From Larix sibirica (Eukaryota > Streptophyta > Pinopsida > Pinales > Pinaceae): DNA of 22,669 bases. The notes beneath the pieces are model-generated. The model was not told the DNA's origin and did not search any database. It saw only the letters and a program-made list of their open reading frames with translations. The stretch lies in assembly GCA_004151065.3 (NCBI GenBank), contig NWUY0300004972.1:80935-103603 (forward strand), given 5' to 3'. A program made the translations under genes and the position numbers. Position 1 is the stretch's first letter; each line of letters starts with the position of its first letter. Shown one piece after another: positions 1 through 11,199 of the stretch.

Positions 1-746
1 TCACGTTACAGGATCTCTCCCATACTGGGTTGTAGAGCGCCTCTCGGCGCAATAAAAGATACGTAATGAAAAGAATAAAGAAATAGATGTTTATGGAAAA
101 TTTAATATTTAATAAGTGAAAATTCTTATGGTGGAATAATCCAAATTTTAATTTTTATAATTAAGTGTGGATTTTTTTACATATTTGATAAATTTTGATG
201 TTTTTATTTTTATAAATTTGGCAATGAGAAATTGAGAAATTATAGAAGAGGTATATATGATTAAGTATTATAGTCAATAATTCTGACATACATGAGTGAA
301 AGAGTTGAAATGTTGGAAGGAATGTTGTAAAATATTTTAATGGAATATTTTCATGATTTGCATCTTTGAAAATAAGCTCAATTTGGGTTTCGAAGACACA
401 AACATTTCATTCCAATGTAGCAAAGTATGCACTTTTATTTTGAATAATAAACTCATTTTACCTTTATTTGTCTTCTCTTTGGGAGGGTTAAGGGGTGGTG
501 GGGAATTGTGAGGAAACAATGTAGAAGGAAACAACATTGGACAATGGTCATAGGACTTATGTTTCTACTTTAATTATTTTTACAGGGGAAAATGTAAAAA
601 CCCAAGTTTACACAAAACCGGAAAAGAGAAGTTACTATGAATACCTTTAGGACATTAAGAAAAAAACAATTTAAGAAAATGTTGATCATAATGTGTCACC
701 TAATAATATTGTTGGAAATAATTTGTTGAAGATGAACTAATATAAT
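1..746. other. AT-rich gene-free stretch
   Basis: No reading frame here looks like a gene: the one 66-residue frame on the minus strand is low-complexity and resembles nothing I know. The only structured spot is a 5-bp inverted repeat (gcgcc at 37-41, ggcgc at 46-50, loop tctc) in the GC-richer first 60 bases, which could be the edge of an older repeat. The remainder is A/T-rich without clear periodicity. Confidence 0.6.
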
Positions 747-867
747 GGTTAGAGAACGTGAAAAATGTCAATACAAGTTTCACATTTATAGTAGGAATTA
801 CCAATCTAAAGGTTAGAGACAATGAAAAATGTCAATACAAGTTTGATTTATAGTGGGAATAACAAAT
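747..867. repeat. 64-bp tandem duplication, two copies
   Basis: Copy 1 (747-810) and copy 2 (811-867) both begin ggttagag and share the stretch aaaaatgtcaatacaagttt. They differ by several substitutions and a short deletion, so the duplication is not recent. No coding potential is visible. Confidence 0.75.
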
Positions 868-2276
868 ATTGCAAAATAATTGTTTTTTCAAGTGGTTGAA
901 AATATAAATGAAGGTGATGGTTTCATGTGAATTAAAAGTTGTTGCAACCATTGTGCATATGTATCAATTGTTATAATTAAGTGTCCTTGCTAGTCTAAAC
1001 ATTTTTTCTAAGCACCATGTTAGAAGCTCTTGCGAAGAAGCACACATTTAAGGGTATAAGGAAATCCATAGTTGGTGCATGTTGTTTTAAATTCTTCAAC
1101 AAACATTGAACTAACATGGATGGCCACATTCTCAAGATTCAATAGCGAAAGATTGTAATTTTTTTTAATAATAATGCAAAAGCATGGCCAAAAAACATCA
1201 TTTAAAAATAATTGAAACACATTTGAAGCATCTATGAGGCCTTGGACAGTAACCTAATTGGGATTAGCCAATTCCCATCATGGACATTGACCAAGGCTAC
1301 ATATTTTGTATATCCAATGATCATACAAAATTAATCATCTACACTACATGATTGTAATATCTTAATCCATAATATCAATGTCAGTGAAAAAGTAAACTTG
1401 TTATTGATGATTAAAATAAAATAATGAGGACACAATGTCATTGTGATAAACATCTATCATGGAGCAAGTAATTTATAATAAAATCTTAGAGACAAGCAGA
1501 TGCCATTGTTGTGGAAGATAAACAACTCAAGTTTTGTCATTTTAACAATTACAGGGAATCATAGAATGAAGGAAATCTCAGCATAGGCTTATGCTACTAT
1601 AGTAAGATAGTTTGCAACATCATCACATACATAACAATCATGAGCCAACAACAACCCAGAAAGCATAACAACCTAAAAATTTCACTCCAAAACCAATTTC
1701 CAAATTGGAAATACTTTTGTGCAAGGTAATATATTATAAGCCATCATGTGTCTCCCAATTGTTATGCATGTGGGGCCATGCACAACACACTCCCAACACA
1801 TACAATTGCAAGGGGAATATTAATGTATAATAAAATCCCAATATGGGGATATGCCACTATAACATGATAGCTTGCAATGGCACATAGGGGTATGGATAAG
1901 GATTTCCATACCTGATCCAAAGGAAATGGCACAAGGCATTGCACCTGAGCAAAAAACAAAACGATCCCAAAGTGAAAGATGATATTATTAAATCTACATG
2001 CACGAGACCTACTGTTATAGCATTTACAAATTAACTAATGCTAAAAACCCCTACACCCCTCTTTCACATCGAAATGTGAAAAATCCTATGCGGGTTGTTA
2101 GTTAGTTACAACAAGCGTATTTGTTAGTTACCCTTTAGTAACACACATATACCTCTAAAAATTCAAAGAAAAAAAACACGTATGATCACACGTATGTTTT
2201 GGGTGTTTGGAAGTCATTTCCAATCCACATGGACTCGATTATACCTGACCCAACTCCCTAAACCACTTCTTTGAAC
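868..2276. other. gene-free stretch
   Basis: No supported gene. Short frames of about 65 residues occur on the minus strand but look like chance frames. Two loosely similar segments (about 1580-1630 and 1845-1890, both containing variants of 'gctactatag..agatagtttgcaa') may be old diverged copies of one repeat. A run containing 'ttgttagttagtta' near 2095-2110 resembles the start of some LTRs, but no matching end was found. Confidence 0.5.
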
Positions 2277-2284
2277 TATAAAAG
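2277..2284 (+). promoter_or_regulatory. TATA-box-like site (tataaaag)
   Basis: The octamer tataaaag lies about 2.4 kb upstream of the gag-like frames of the first retroelement and matches a plant TATA box. It could be the promoter of a decayed 5' LTR belonging to that element. No second LTR copy containing this site occurs downstream of 12932, and no primer-binding site was found, so the assignment is speculative. Confidence 0.25.
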
Positions 2285-4669
2285 CAAGTCCTAAACTTGA
2301 AGGAGGATTTGAATCAAAGTGCCCTAGGATTTCATAGTGTAATTCCCCTCAGAATTACATTTGTGATGAGTTTATTTTCTCCCTTGAGTGAGTGGGGGTA
2401 TTTATTATCCAAAATCAGCCCATTTTATTCCAAGACCGAGAAAGAGAGTGGATGAAGGCCTATTAGTGGCTCGGGAAAGGAGAATCTAGGTTGGTGATGG
2501 AGGAAATGTGCTAAAGACTAATTTGATGTCTTTCTTTTGTAGTTGTCTCTTTATCTAAATATAAGATCACTCTTCTTTCTCTCCCCCAAAATACTTATGT
2601 TTATTATGTGATTGTTTACACATGATTTTTTGGGGATGAATTGATTCTAACTTGAATAAATCAATTTGCTTAGTCAATCATGGTTCGATAGTAACTTTTG
2701 TTATTTATATTCAATAGTCAAAGTTGTTTGAGGAAGGTTGTTGGTTGTGTTGTTTGCAGGTACGAGAAGCATTTGTTCGAACAAAGGACAAGGCTTGGAG
2801 TAATAAGCACCCACAAAGTATACAATTGTTAGGATCCTAGTAAGTCCACCTTTCTCTCTCATTGAATTCAAAGGTTGATTGATTAAGTAGAAATTAAGAG
2901 TAGGCTATCTTCCCTTGAACTGTTAGCAATCCTGACCCTAGTTACTAAAATAGTTTTTTTTTTTGCAACAGAAATGGCAATCATATGAGAGAGAAACTCA
3001 TTGAATGATTCCTCATAGGGTTTACATTTTTCCTTTAGTTTATTGGTAGAATCAATTGGTATTTTTCATCTGCTAAACTTCTTATTAGATTAGATTCCCA
3101 TTGTGTTAAGAAAATTTTGATTTTTCTTTCCCTCCTTAGTCCTGTAGCTAGGCTTTACATGTGTATGCGTGTACACAAAGGAAAACATATGTTACATGTT
3201 ATGTATAAATTATCATATATACGCTTGTTGTATGTGTACAAGTCATGTATATACACATGTTTCTCTATAGCAACTAGCATTCATTCTCTAGTGTTTGGAA
3301 TTTGTAAGTTGTAGTTGGTTGGGGTGAATTATGTGGTTCTATTTGCCAAGATTACAAGGGTTTTCTGAGATAGTTGGTTATTGTGATTATTTCTTTGTAT
3401 CTTGTGCAATATTATATAAGATATTTCTTGGTTTTGGTGCACAAGAGGTTAGGATTGTGAAAGAATTATTGCCTTTGTAATCATTGACTTGTTTCCAAAA
3501 TTGAAATGAAATTTTTTGGTCATTGACACACTATAGATCAAGTTGCATTTCTGGTATTTTGTATCGTAGGTAATATTCAATGTGCATTTTTTTTCCTTAG
3601 ATGCATTTGTTGCATGAAAAATTTGCATAATACTAGTGTAGGTTTGATTTTTCTTGCATTCTCCATTTTTTACATTGAAAGTTTTTGAAATTGTAAATGA
3701 AAAACTAGTAAATTTGATTATTGACTTAATTAGGTGATTTTGCTTGTCATACACAAAGTTGCATTATATATAGGGACATTGAAGAATGAAAAGTGAGTGT
3801 TCATGAAATATTCTTAGTATCAAGAAATATTTTTTCATCTTGTGAACAATCTACTTTCCTCATTTTTCCTATTTGAAAGCGAAATCATTTTGAAATGCAA
3901 TACGAGTAAAAATAACTAGGCTCATTTTCTTTGTAGAACCCAACAATAGTCTAGGTCTTAGGGTCTTGGTTGTAGGTTTGGAGAGTTAATTCTCCAAGGC
4001 CATGGAAAACAAAAATAGGATTTGACTAGAGAGTGACAAAACCCATTAGTAGCAAGAAGTACTTGTTGGGAAAGTGATTCTAACACATGTTTCAAGCACA
4101 TGGTTAAGCTAGGTTTTGTGAGAGATTATACTCTCTCCTTGGATTTAGTGGATTTTTTCATGCCTGGGGGTTTTAGTTGAGTTGGAAAGTCCTCGAGGTG
4201 ACACCAATTTAGTAGAGGATTTAGGTCTAGGACTTGTGTCCTACGTTCCCTGCCTATACCTAAAAGTTTGACCCACGACTATTCCACCCAACTACTAATT
4301 ATCGAATGGTATCCTTAGTTGATTTTCCTAGGTTCCTTCCAGGTGACTACAAGTGGGAAGTTCTTGTGGTACCCAAAAGAAATGCATAATCTCCACCTTA
4401 GCTCCCCTGGAGGGTGTATGTCTTCAAAAGGATACTTGCACCTTGGGTGGTTGTTGCAAGAAGGTTATCATAATTGTATCCCTCACCTTCATTGGTTGGA
4501 ATTGGGCCCTAATCATCCTAATCTAACCTACAGAAGGACCTCTTTCATCTATCCAATGACTTGTATTTGGGAGAGCATTTTGCTTGATTGTATCTGATAG
4601 GAATCATTTTTCTAGTGGTGTGTGTTTGGTTCATTAATACATTGAAAGGTTCTTCCATTCTATATCAAG
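2285..4669. other. gene-free stretch, possible retroelement leader
   Basis: No convincing coding sequence. A stretch around 3150-3270 is rich in tgtat/catgt/acatg words with low complexity. From about 4310 to 4600 one plus-strand frame of 92 residues stays open but resembles nothing I know. Position suggests the 5' LTR and untranslated leader of the downstream gypsy element, but no LTR boundaries, target-site duplication or primer-binding site could be fixed. Confidence 0.45.
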
Positions 4670-6900
4670 GTGGTTGACCAACCTCTCCTTAGGTCTAGAA
4701 GGAATAGAGGCCTCTTTCCCGAGAGGGCAGAGTTTCTTCTAAAGATGCATAGGTTAGATAATCTGGAACCCACCCCTCGAGAGATTAGCGAAGACGGCCC
4801 ATCAATTCCAAACAACCCTGTAGAAGAGGAAAGAAAGGAAGGACTTAGCATTTTAAACAAACTATCATAGGGAAGGTCTTCAAGTGACTCTGAAGACCAT
4901 ATTGAGTTTCTTGTAAGGGAGCCATGTCCCCCCATCTCCAAAAAAAATGGTCATATTAAGATCGAGGATTTGACAGATCCTATGGTTTTAGAAGATTTCG
5001 AAAAGCTTACCAATAGCTACTTAGGTCATTCATTTTTCCAAACGCATGGTTTTGAAATTCAAATCCATGGGGCACAATCACCTCCATTATATGAGTTGTA
5101 GATATGGGAAATGCTGGTGGCAATTCAGGGGCTAGGGGAACCTCATCTCCTATGTCTAACACTCCCATGCAGGGGGTGTGAACCCTACAGTTTCTAGTCT
5201 TCTAACACATAATCTCTTCCCACTGGTGTCAGGAATAGCTTTCAGAGGACCCATTGCCTCATCCACTGCTCCTAGAAGTAGTGTAGGAACCACGACAACC
5301 ATACCTCAAGGTAGTAGTCCTTTTTATTTTGGGATTCCTTTAGCTATAATTCCACACATGGCCATTAGAAATCCATTTGGAGTTTCTTATAACACATTAG
5401 TAGGAAACACATCAATTAATTTCAGTGATTTCCCATTTGGTGGAGAACATATTCCCTTGTCGATTTCCTTAGTAGGGACTACAACTTTCCCAAGTTCTAA
5501 TGTTCAATAGGGGAGCATGCTTTTCCCTGGTATGGGGGGCATGATGAATGGAGAATTTTCACCATTCGATCAAGTACCACCCAACCACACCCATATACCT
5601 AGTGTACAAACCAATTCATCATTTGTGCCTGGTAATGCTTATATTCCAGGAAACGCTTTCATCAACCAATCCATAGGAAATGCACCTGGAAGTTGGAATT
5701 CTCTTTACCATACCAAGCTATCGTTCTTGGAAACACTAAACCTCTTGAATCTGACCAAGCTCACCATTGATATGGTCATGCATAATCCAAGTTGGCCTCC
5801 TATTCCAACAAATTTTCCCTCTCACATACCCAAGTTTGAGGGAAAATCTAGAGAAGATCCAACTATACATGTAATGATGTTCCATTCGTTGTGCTCATCA
5901 AACTCACTGATGGATGACAATATCAAGTTGAGACTCTTCTAGAGAAATTTGACTAGAGTCACAGTGAAGTGGTAAATAGAACATCCTAGAGCCTCATTTT
6001 AAAATTTTGATGCCTTATCTATGACATTCTTAAACCACTTACAATTACATGTTTGCTATGAAATAGGAACTGATTTGCTAACATATTTATGATAGGATAA
6101 GGCCATGCATATCTCCGATCACATCCATGAGTGGTGTAGGCGCCATTATATGATTAAAGCTCAGATTCCTGATGAATTTCCAATAGATTGGTTCATTAAG
6201 TATTTGCAACCATATATTGCAAAAGAGACGCTATCAGGAGTCATAAATAAAGGACATGTAATTATCAGGGCCCATCAATTGGACCTAATATATTCTCAGT
6301 CATGAATACTATGCGAGATTTTTCCTACAACTCCTAGGGCGAAGACTAACCCAATCTGGGTCCAACGAGGACCACATGCTGATGGAGTGATTCGATCTAC
6401 AAATAATGTCATGGTTGCTCAGGTGATGGATCAACTAGGACAAATTTCCTTAAATACCAATGCACCGAAAACTACCCAAACCACCAATAATGCTCTCAAC
6501 CCTCCGATGTCCTGTCATTGCATACAACAAATCAAAATGGGAACCAACATCCTAGGGGGGGAAACAAGGATACAAACAAAAGGAATGGGAGTGGGGGAAA
6601 AAATACTAACAACAATAATGTTGGAGAGGGAAAAGAAGAAAAGAAGAAGGTCAAGTTTCCTTGAGATATTTGTAGAGAAGACCATGTTACTTACCTATTC
6701 CCAAAGTGAGAGGTAGACCAATGACCGTTGGCACAGCAGGAGGAATCCAAGCAACCCACTGTTCTTACCTGTCTATTTCCTCCTCAACACTAGAAAATGG
6801 TTGTTGGAGCCCCAATCATCCCTACACCTCCACAAGGGGGAAATCAAGGAACCTATTCTCAAGGGGTAAATACATCAATTGCAAATTTTTATATGTGTGA
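4670..6900 (+). pseudogene. gag: gag-like polyprotein region, broken
   Basis: Retrotransposon Gag forms the particle that packages element RNA. The first part (4670-5100) is an acidic frame with a TAG at 4868-4870. A one-base shift near 5175 then leads into a long frame (5178 to about 6530) interrupted by stops, including TAG at 5508, 5940 and 6093, TAA at 5973 and 6000, and TGA at 6090 and 6303. Its first half is rich in Gly, Pro, Asn and Ser; the second half holds the retrotransposon-gag core, with DHIHEWCRRHYMIKAQIP at about 6114-6167 and AHQLDLIYSQS near 6270. After a further shift, a remnant of a CCHC zinc knuckle lies near 6650-6700 (CREDH visible), but its first Cys codon is TGA and its last is lost. 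I recall similar gag proteins from conifers; the lineage needs alignment. Confidence 0.75.
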
Positions 6901-7079
6901 GCGAGAGGTTAATGTCCAGAATTGAGCTCGTCATTATGAGGCACCCACTTTTGGATCAAAAGGAAAAGAAGTTTCCACCTCTGAATTGAAAAACCCTCTA
7001 CACATCAAAAATTCAGTAAATGACATGATGCCTCACATAATGAAATGTGTGCTAAATCTATCTACAAATAATACGAATT

Positions 7080-7580
7080 CATGAGCCACACAAAGATATA
7101 GCATCGTCGTAGATCTGGCCCAAGCACCCTGTGCAATGTCTACATTAGAGGAACTCTAATTTTTCCCCGCGTAGCAAAAGAATTTATTGATGACAATGAG
7201 GGATATGAACTCCTTAGACTCTCAATTAGTAACATTTGACTTAGGAAACTAGAAACCTCGTCTCTCTCATTCTGCCACTTTCTGAATTCAAGTGTCGACC
7301 AAAGGGTCAAATATTTTCGGGACCATAGTATATGAAGGGGTTTCTACCTATGTTATGTCTTTATGATGTTGGAAGGCCATAGAATTTTTTGAGACAATAC
7401 CTTCACCAACCATGCTAAAATCATTTTATGGTCACTTGTTTAGGCCTCTTGGAATCATCCATACTCTCCCAATAGATCTAGGGGGAATGTAGTCATAGAG
7501 GTAGATGTTATTGATGCTCCGTTGGATTAAAACTTCCTATTAGGGTGCAATTGGACTTATGTTGTTTGTATTTGATCTTT
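7080..7580 (+). pseudogene. retropepsin-like protease region, inactive
   Basis: This is the aspartic protease that would cut the polyprotein. Two landmarks are visible. Around 7322-7363 the frame reads TIVYEGVSTYVMSL, where plant gypsy proteases have an Asp-x-Gly-Ala-Ser type active site; here the Asp position is Tyr. At 7501-7569 comes DVIDAPLD, a TAA stop, then NFLLGCNWTYVV, the usual Leu-Leu-Gly region that follows. Several frame changes occur between these points. Loss of the catalytic Asp together with stops means it is dead. The assignment rests on the two motifs and on the position between gag and RT. Confidence 0.6.
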
Positions 7581-7724
7581 TGAATTATTTGGTTTCCTCA
7601 TGAAGGGAATATTGTTAGTATAGACCAATTTTCTTACTGTAGAGCATAGTCCATTTCAACAAGAGGACCTAATATCCTATTGGTACGTCATTTCGCAAGA
7701 TCCTATAAAAATGTTGGACTGTGA

Positions 7725-8258
7725 ATGTACCCTAACCTCATGGGATATTTTAATATTTCCCCACCCAACCCACACAAAAACATTGCCCCAGTACATGAAA
7801 TATCATCAATCGCTACTAATTCCATGGCGAGGGTATGCAACTTCAAATCCTCTCATTTCAAAGATCCATGGATAGTGTTGGGATCCTATGTTGCCTCATA
7901 TGAGACCATGTATATTAGGGAACCAATGGATTTTTATGCAATTGAAATAGATTTCAAGCTGTTCAATAAAAAATAACATGCAATAATCATGATTCTACAT
8001 ATGTTCAAGAAAGTGATCTATACATTATGCTCATATGAGCCATCAACTCCTCACCTAGTATTTTTTCCTTCCATGAATGGACTGAGGATTGATTTGAATG
8101 GGATCATCAAACCTAGAAGTATGGAATGGTATGATATCCCCATGGAAACACATTATGTATATGCAGAAGGGAACATGGCGAACATATCTAAAACCATGCC
8201 AAATGACATTTCCAGGACTCTTGGCGTCATTGAGAATGTCTTCATGGGGGCAGATTGA
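7725..8258 (+). pseudogene. protease-RT linker of the gypsy polyprotein
   Basis: Two open pieces (7725-7976 and 7989-8258) lie between the protease and RT motifs. They share one reading frame, separated by a stop at 7974-7976. The second runs in frame through a TGA (8256-8258, probably a former CGA Arg codon) into the RT start (8259 onwards), so it is the upstream part of the same polyprotein. No catalytic motif is visible. Linkers of this kind are poorly conserved, so beyond frame continuity I cannot name a domain. Confidence 0.5.
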
Positions 8259-8803
8259 TCCCTTGAGGAAGTTGACATTTACACTGCACTATTTCAAGAG
8301 TATAATGACATCTTTCCTTGGTCCTAAGAAGAGATGCAAAGAATCGACCCTAGTATTGTTGAACACAAGATTAATATGTACCCTAATGTCAAACTTGTTC
8401 AACAAAATTTGTGACTGATTAATCCACAGTAGGCTATTGTTGTTAAATCAAAGGTGGAAAAAATCCTTTATGCATGTTTTATCTACCCAATGCCACTGAC
8501 TGAATGGGTGTCCAATTTGGTACCCATCGATAAAAAAACAAGTAAATATCAAAGTTTGTATTGACTTTAGGTTCTTGAACCTAGCTTGTCTAAAGGACAA
8601 CTGTCTTACCCCATTTATAGACCAAATCATCGATGAATTTGCGGGGAGTGAGATTTTTTCATTCATGGATGGGTTTTCAGGATATAATCAGATACAGCTT
8701 AAGCCTAAAGATCAACACAAGACAACCTGTATTTGTCCTTGGGGCACCTTTTCCTATCGGAAGATTCTGTTTGGTTTAAAGAATGCTAGAGCTACTTCAC
8801 AAA
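8259..8803 (+). pseudogene. pol: reverse transcriptase, N-terminal part (copy 1)
   Basis: The fingers and first palm region of a Ty3/gypsy RT, which copies element RNA into DNA. Visible in order: EYNDIFPWS (about 8299-8325), PLTEWVSNLVPI (about 8490-8530), VCIDFRFLN carrying the first catalytic Asp (about 8552-8580), then TPFIDQIIDEF, FSFMDGFSGYNQI and WGTFSYRKILFGLKNA (up to about 8790). An A-run frameshift occurs near 8532, with stops at 8256, 8325 and near 8415-8432. Similarity to the gypsy RT stops at about 8803, just before the segment that would carry the YLDD box. That box is found only in the separate, diverged copy starting at 10058. Confidence 0.8.
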
Positions 8804-9075
8804 CAATTGCATCATTTATTCACACATCATTTCTGGACACAAACATTATATCTCTAACAAAATAATAAACATAAACATATTCAGATCTATCATTCATAAA
8901 CACTATTCATAATCAGAAGTAACATTGATTACATTCAGAAGAATTCGAAAGCATTCAACAATGCAAAAAAAGGGTCTCCAAAACATCTTCATTATATTAT
9001 CAGGCATCCATAACCTTACATCTCCTGCGCACTGTGCGACAAAATCCCCAGACAAGAATATCACATTAGTCCCCT

Positions 9076-9145
9076 TCTCTCTCTCTCTCTCTCCCCTAAG
9101 CCTTCCTTCCACCTATACATATATATACCTTTATCTATCTATCTA
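9076..9145. repeat. simple repeats: (TC)n then (ATCT)n
   Basis: A (TC)9 run covers about 9076-9093, followed by a short (TA)n at about 9118-9126 and about three and a half ATCT units at 9132-9145. They lie in the 3' flank of the minus-strand coiled-coil pseudogene. Confidence 0.85.
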
Positions 9146-9205
9146 CTTCCTATTTATATTTTTTATAGTGGGGATCCAAATCCCACAAATAGACCAAAAA
9201 TATGC

Positions 9206-10056
9206 CTAACAGGCCAAAACCCTAACTGCTTTCCCTCTTTTGCACTCTTCCACCCATTTGATGCATGTGCGCAACCCACTTCTTTGCGCATGTTCTCCAA
9301 AACTAGTCCTTTCTTGATCCTGCTCCAACAGGTCCCCAACACTCACCTGTGGCTCATCCGAAGCCACCTCATTTATTAAGCCAAAATTTGAGTCTCTATT
9401 CGTGTTCACATATATTATTGCTTCTCTAGTTGCACTATTGTTGCTAAATTTTGTAAGGTTGCCTATGATGTCATGACCTTTTCCTTCATTTCTACTTCCT
9501 TAGAGAAAATTGCTTCTTATATCTGCTCGTTGAGAAATAGCTTCAAATTTTATGTGCATTCCTTGACAGTTTCCTTAACCTACCCCTATACCTACACAAA
9601 TTGTTTTGTGACTTGCATTGCATGCTCTTGTAAAGGATCTATCTTGTTTGCTATCCTCTGTCACTCTTCACGAATCCTGCTTACTTCTATCTATTGTTTT
9701 CTATATTCCCCCATATTGGACATATTTTCCATGACTGGTAGGGTAGTCCGACTATGGTGCATATTTTGTTCTTCTTCTTGGATAACCTGAAACCTTTGGT
9801 CTAATTCCTTTAATTATTCATTTGCGACCAATTGTGCCCATAACTGAGTGCTTTCTTCATGCAACTTCTCACACTTTAATTCCAATGCCCCAATGTTTCC
9901 TATTGCAATTTTCACTCTTTCTTCTCTCTGTTCACACTCTTCTATGACCTATGGTGGTGTCTCTATTTCTTGCTTTGCTTCCATCTCCTCAATATTAGTG
10001 TGGAACCCTTCAATGGATTCCTCTATATTTTTAATCTTGAGTCTTTTGGAGTGGTA
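9206..10056 (-). pseudogene. coiled-coil protein pseudogene, 5' end cut at the N
   Basis: Read on the minus strand from 10056, one frame gives about 200 codons very rich in Glu, Lys, Gln and Asn, with coiled-coil character, for example KIKNIEESIEGFHTNIEEM and IGALELKCEKLHEESTQL. Stops sit at 9951 (TAG), 9816 (TAA), 9693 (TAG), 9663 (TGA), and three TAGs at 9594, 9588 and 9582. The TAGs fit former CAG (Gln) codons. After a frame change, 9409-9206 stays open and ends acidic-then-basic (SVGDLLEQDQERTSFGEHAQ, then KWVEECKRGKAVRVLAC). The sequence ends abruptly at the N, so its N-terminal part is missing. I do not recognise the protein. It resembles in style the coiled-coil end of the pseudogene at 17094-18700 and may be a copy of the same type. 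Confidence 0.5.
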
Positions 10057-10057
10057 N
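10057..10057. other. single ambiguous base at an RT discontinuity
   Basis: The only N in the window. The minus-strand coiled-coil frame ends at its left edge. Immediately to its right starts a 20-base exact copy (10058-10077) of the RT stretch at 8672-8691. This is a likely sequencing or assembly join. Confidence 0.8.
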
Positions 10058-11196
10058 TTCATGGATGGGTTTTCAGGGTATAACCAGATTTATATTCACC
10101 TTGAAGATTAGCATAAAACCACATTCATATATCCTTGGGGAACTTTGACGTATAGAAAAATGCCTTTTGGTCTAAAAAATGATGGAACCAATTTCCAGTA
10201 AGCTATGTCAAATGCATTCCATGACATCAAAATCATTGTCGAGGCTTACCTAGATGAATTGATGACTCAATCTGCAAGGAGTTCCAATCGTTCTAATCAC
10301 CTCAGGGATTTTTTCGATAGATGTCGCTACGATAGGATTTTCTTGAATCATCATAAGTGTATATTTTTTGTCATATCTAAGTAGTTTCTTGGTTTCATTG
10401 TGTTCACGCATGGGATTCCGGTGGATCCATTTAAGGTTGAGGCGATAGTTCAATGACCTCCCCCACATAACATTCTCCAAATTCAGAGCCTCCAAAGTAA
10501 GGATAATTTATTGCATTGCTTCATTGCTATCTATGCCAAAGTAATGAAAGGATTCATGCACCTTTTGAAGAAAGGGGTTCCTTTCATTTGGGATGATCAC
10601 ACTCAACGATCATTTGACACGTTGAAAGTGACATTAATATCCACCCCTCTACTAATTCCTTTGGACTATAGTAAGGATTTTTATACTTAGCAGCATCTAA
10701 ATCAACCATTGGTATAGTTTTGGTTCAAGAGGATGAACTACATCAGGAGCATTTAGTTTACTATTTGAGAAAGAACTTGGTTGGTCCCGAATTGAGGTAC
10801 TCGCATGTTGTAAATATGGCATCAACATCTATCCATGATGCCCAAATAATCCGACACTATATTATTATATATTATTATGAGACGAACTACAATAGTTGAA
10901 TATGTCAATTTGTTTCAACACATATTGTCCCAACACAGAATCAGACGCAAATATACTAAATGTATTGTGATTCTACAGGAGTTTAACTTAGAATTTGCAT
11001 CATCTAAGTTGAAAAATTCCTTGGCATTTTTCAAGCTAATGTTTAAGCTTCCAAGAGAAGACAAGGAAGCAACTGAAAAAGAATCGTTACCTGATGAACA
11101 TGTATTCCTCATAGAATTAAATGACACTTGGTATGGAAATATCCATATTTACCTCCAGACTCCGAGGGTTCCATATCAAGTTTCTCATGAGGACTA
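10058..11196 (+). pseudogene. pol: reverse transcriptase C-terminal part and RNase H (copy 2)
   Basis: The frame restarts at the motif FMDGFSGYNQI, already present in copy 1, but differs from it at roughly a third of the bases over the shared 145, so it derives from another element copy. A TAG follows at 10109. The catalytic box reads EAYLDELM (about 10243-10266), giving YLDE instead of YLDD. Then come HKC and a TAG before FLGFIVFTHGIPVDPFKVEA (10382 on). The RT-associated RNase H begins with KKGVPFIWDDHTQRSFDTLK (about 10572-10631). A connection segment is open at 10877-11196 (SLPDEHVFLIELNDTWYGNI). The polymerase would be inactive through the Asp-to-Glu change and the stops. Family placement is secure; lineage is not. 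Confidence 0.8.
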
Positions 11197-11199
11197 GTT

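Larger units (their letters stand above)
8804..10056 (-). other. 1.25-kb foreign segment splitting the RT
   Basis: Everything between the two RT fragments is unrelated to RT. On the minus strand it carries a broken coiled-coil gene (9206-10056), followed by 400 bases of 3'-UTR-like sequence with simple repeats and an AATAAA-like hexamer near 8815. No terminal inverted repeats were found. The flanking RT copies overlap by about 49 codons instead of abutting, so this is not a simple insertion. Either nested rearrangement or a misassembly at the N (10057) would explain it. Confidence 0.6.

Noticed and set aside
37-50. Small GC hairpin as a transcription terminator
   Set aside because: Only five base pairs, and intrinsic terminators of that kind are not expected in plant nuclear DNA.
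1762-1959. 65-residue minus-strand open frame
   Set aside because: Hydrophobic chance frame in AT-rich DNA without motif, neighbours or a second exon; nothing supports a gene.
2097-2900. Possible solo LTR (ttgttagttagtta start, TATA-like box at 2277)
   Set aside because: No matching end with CA, no target-site duplication and no second copy in the window; only the TATA-like site is kept, at low confidence.
3449-3754. 101-residue minus-strand open frame, the longest in the first 4 kb
   Set aside because: Composition (Lys, Asn, Ile, Phe, Ser) is what A/T-rich noncoding DNA gives, and no recognisable domain is present.
9473-9790. 105-residue plus-strand open frame rich in Ser, Cys and Phe
   Set aside because: It is the antisense shadow of the minus-strand coiled-coil pseudogene, whose Glu/Lys/Gln codons read as Ser/Phe/Leu/Cys on the other strand.
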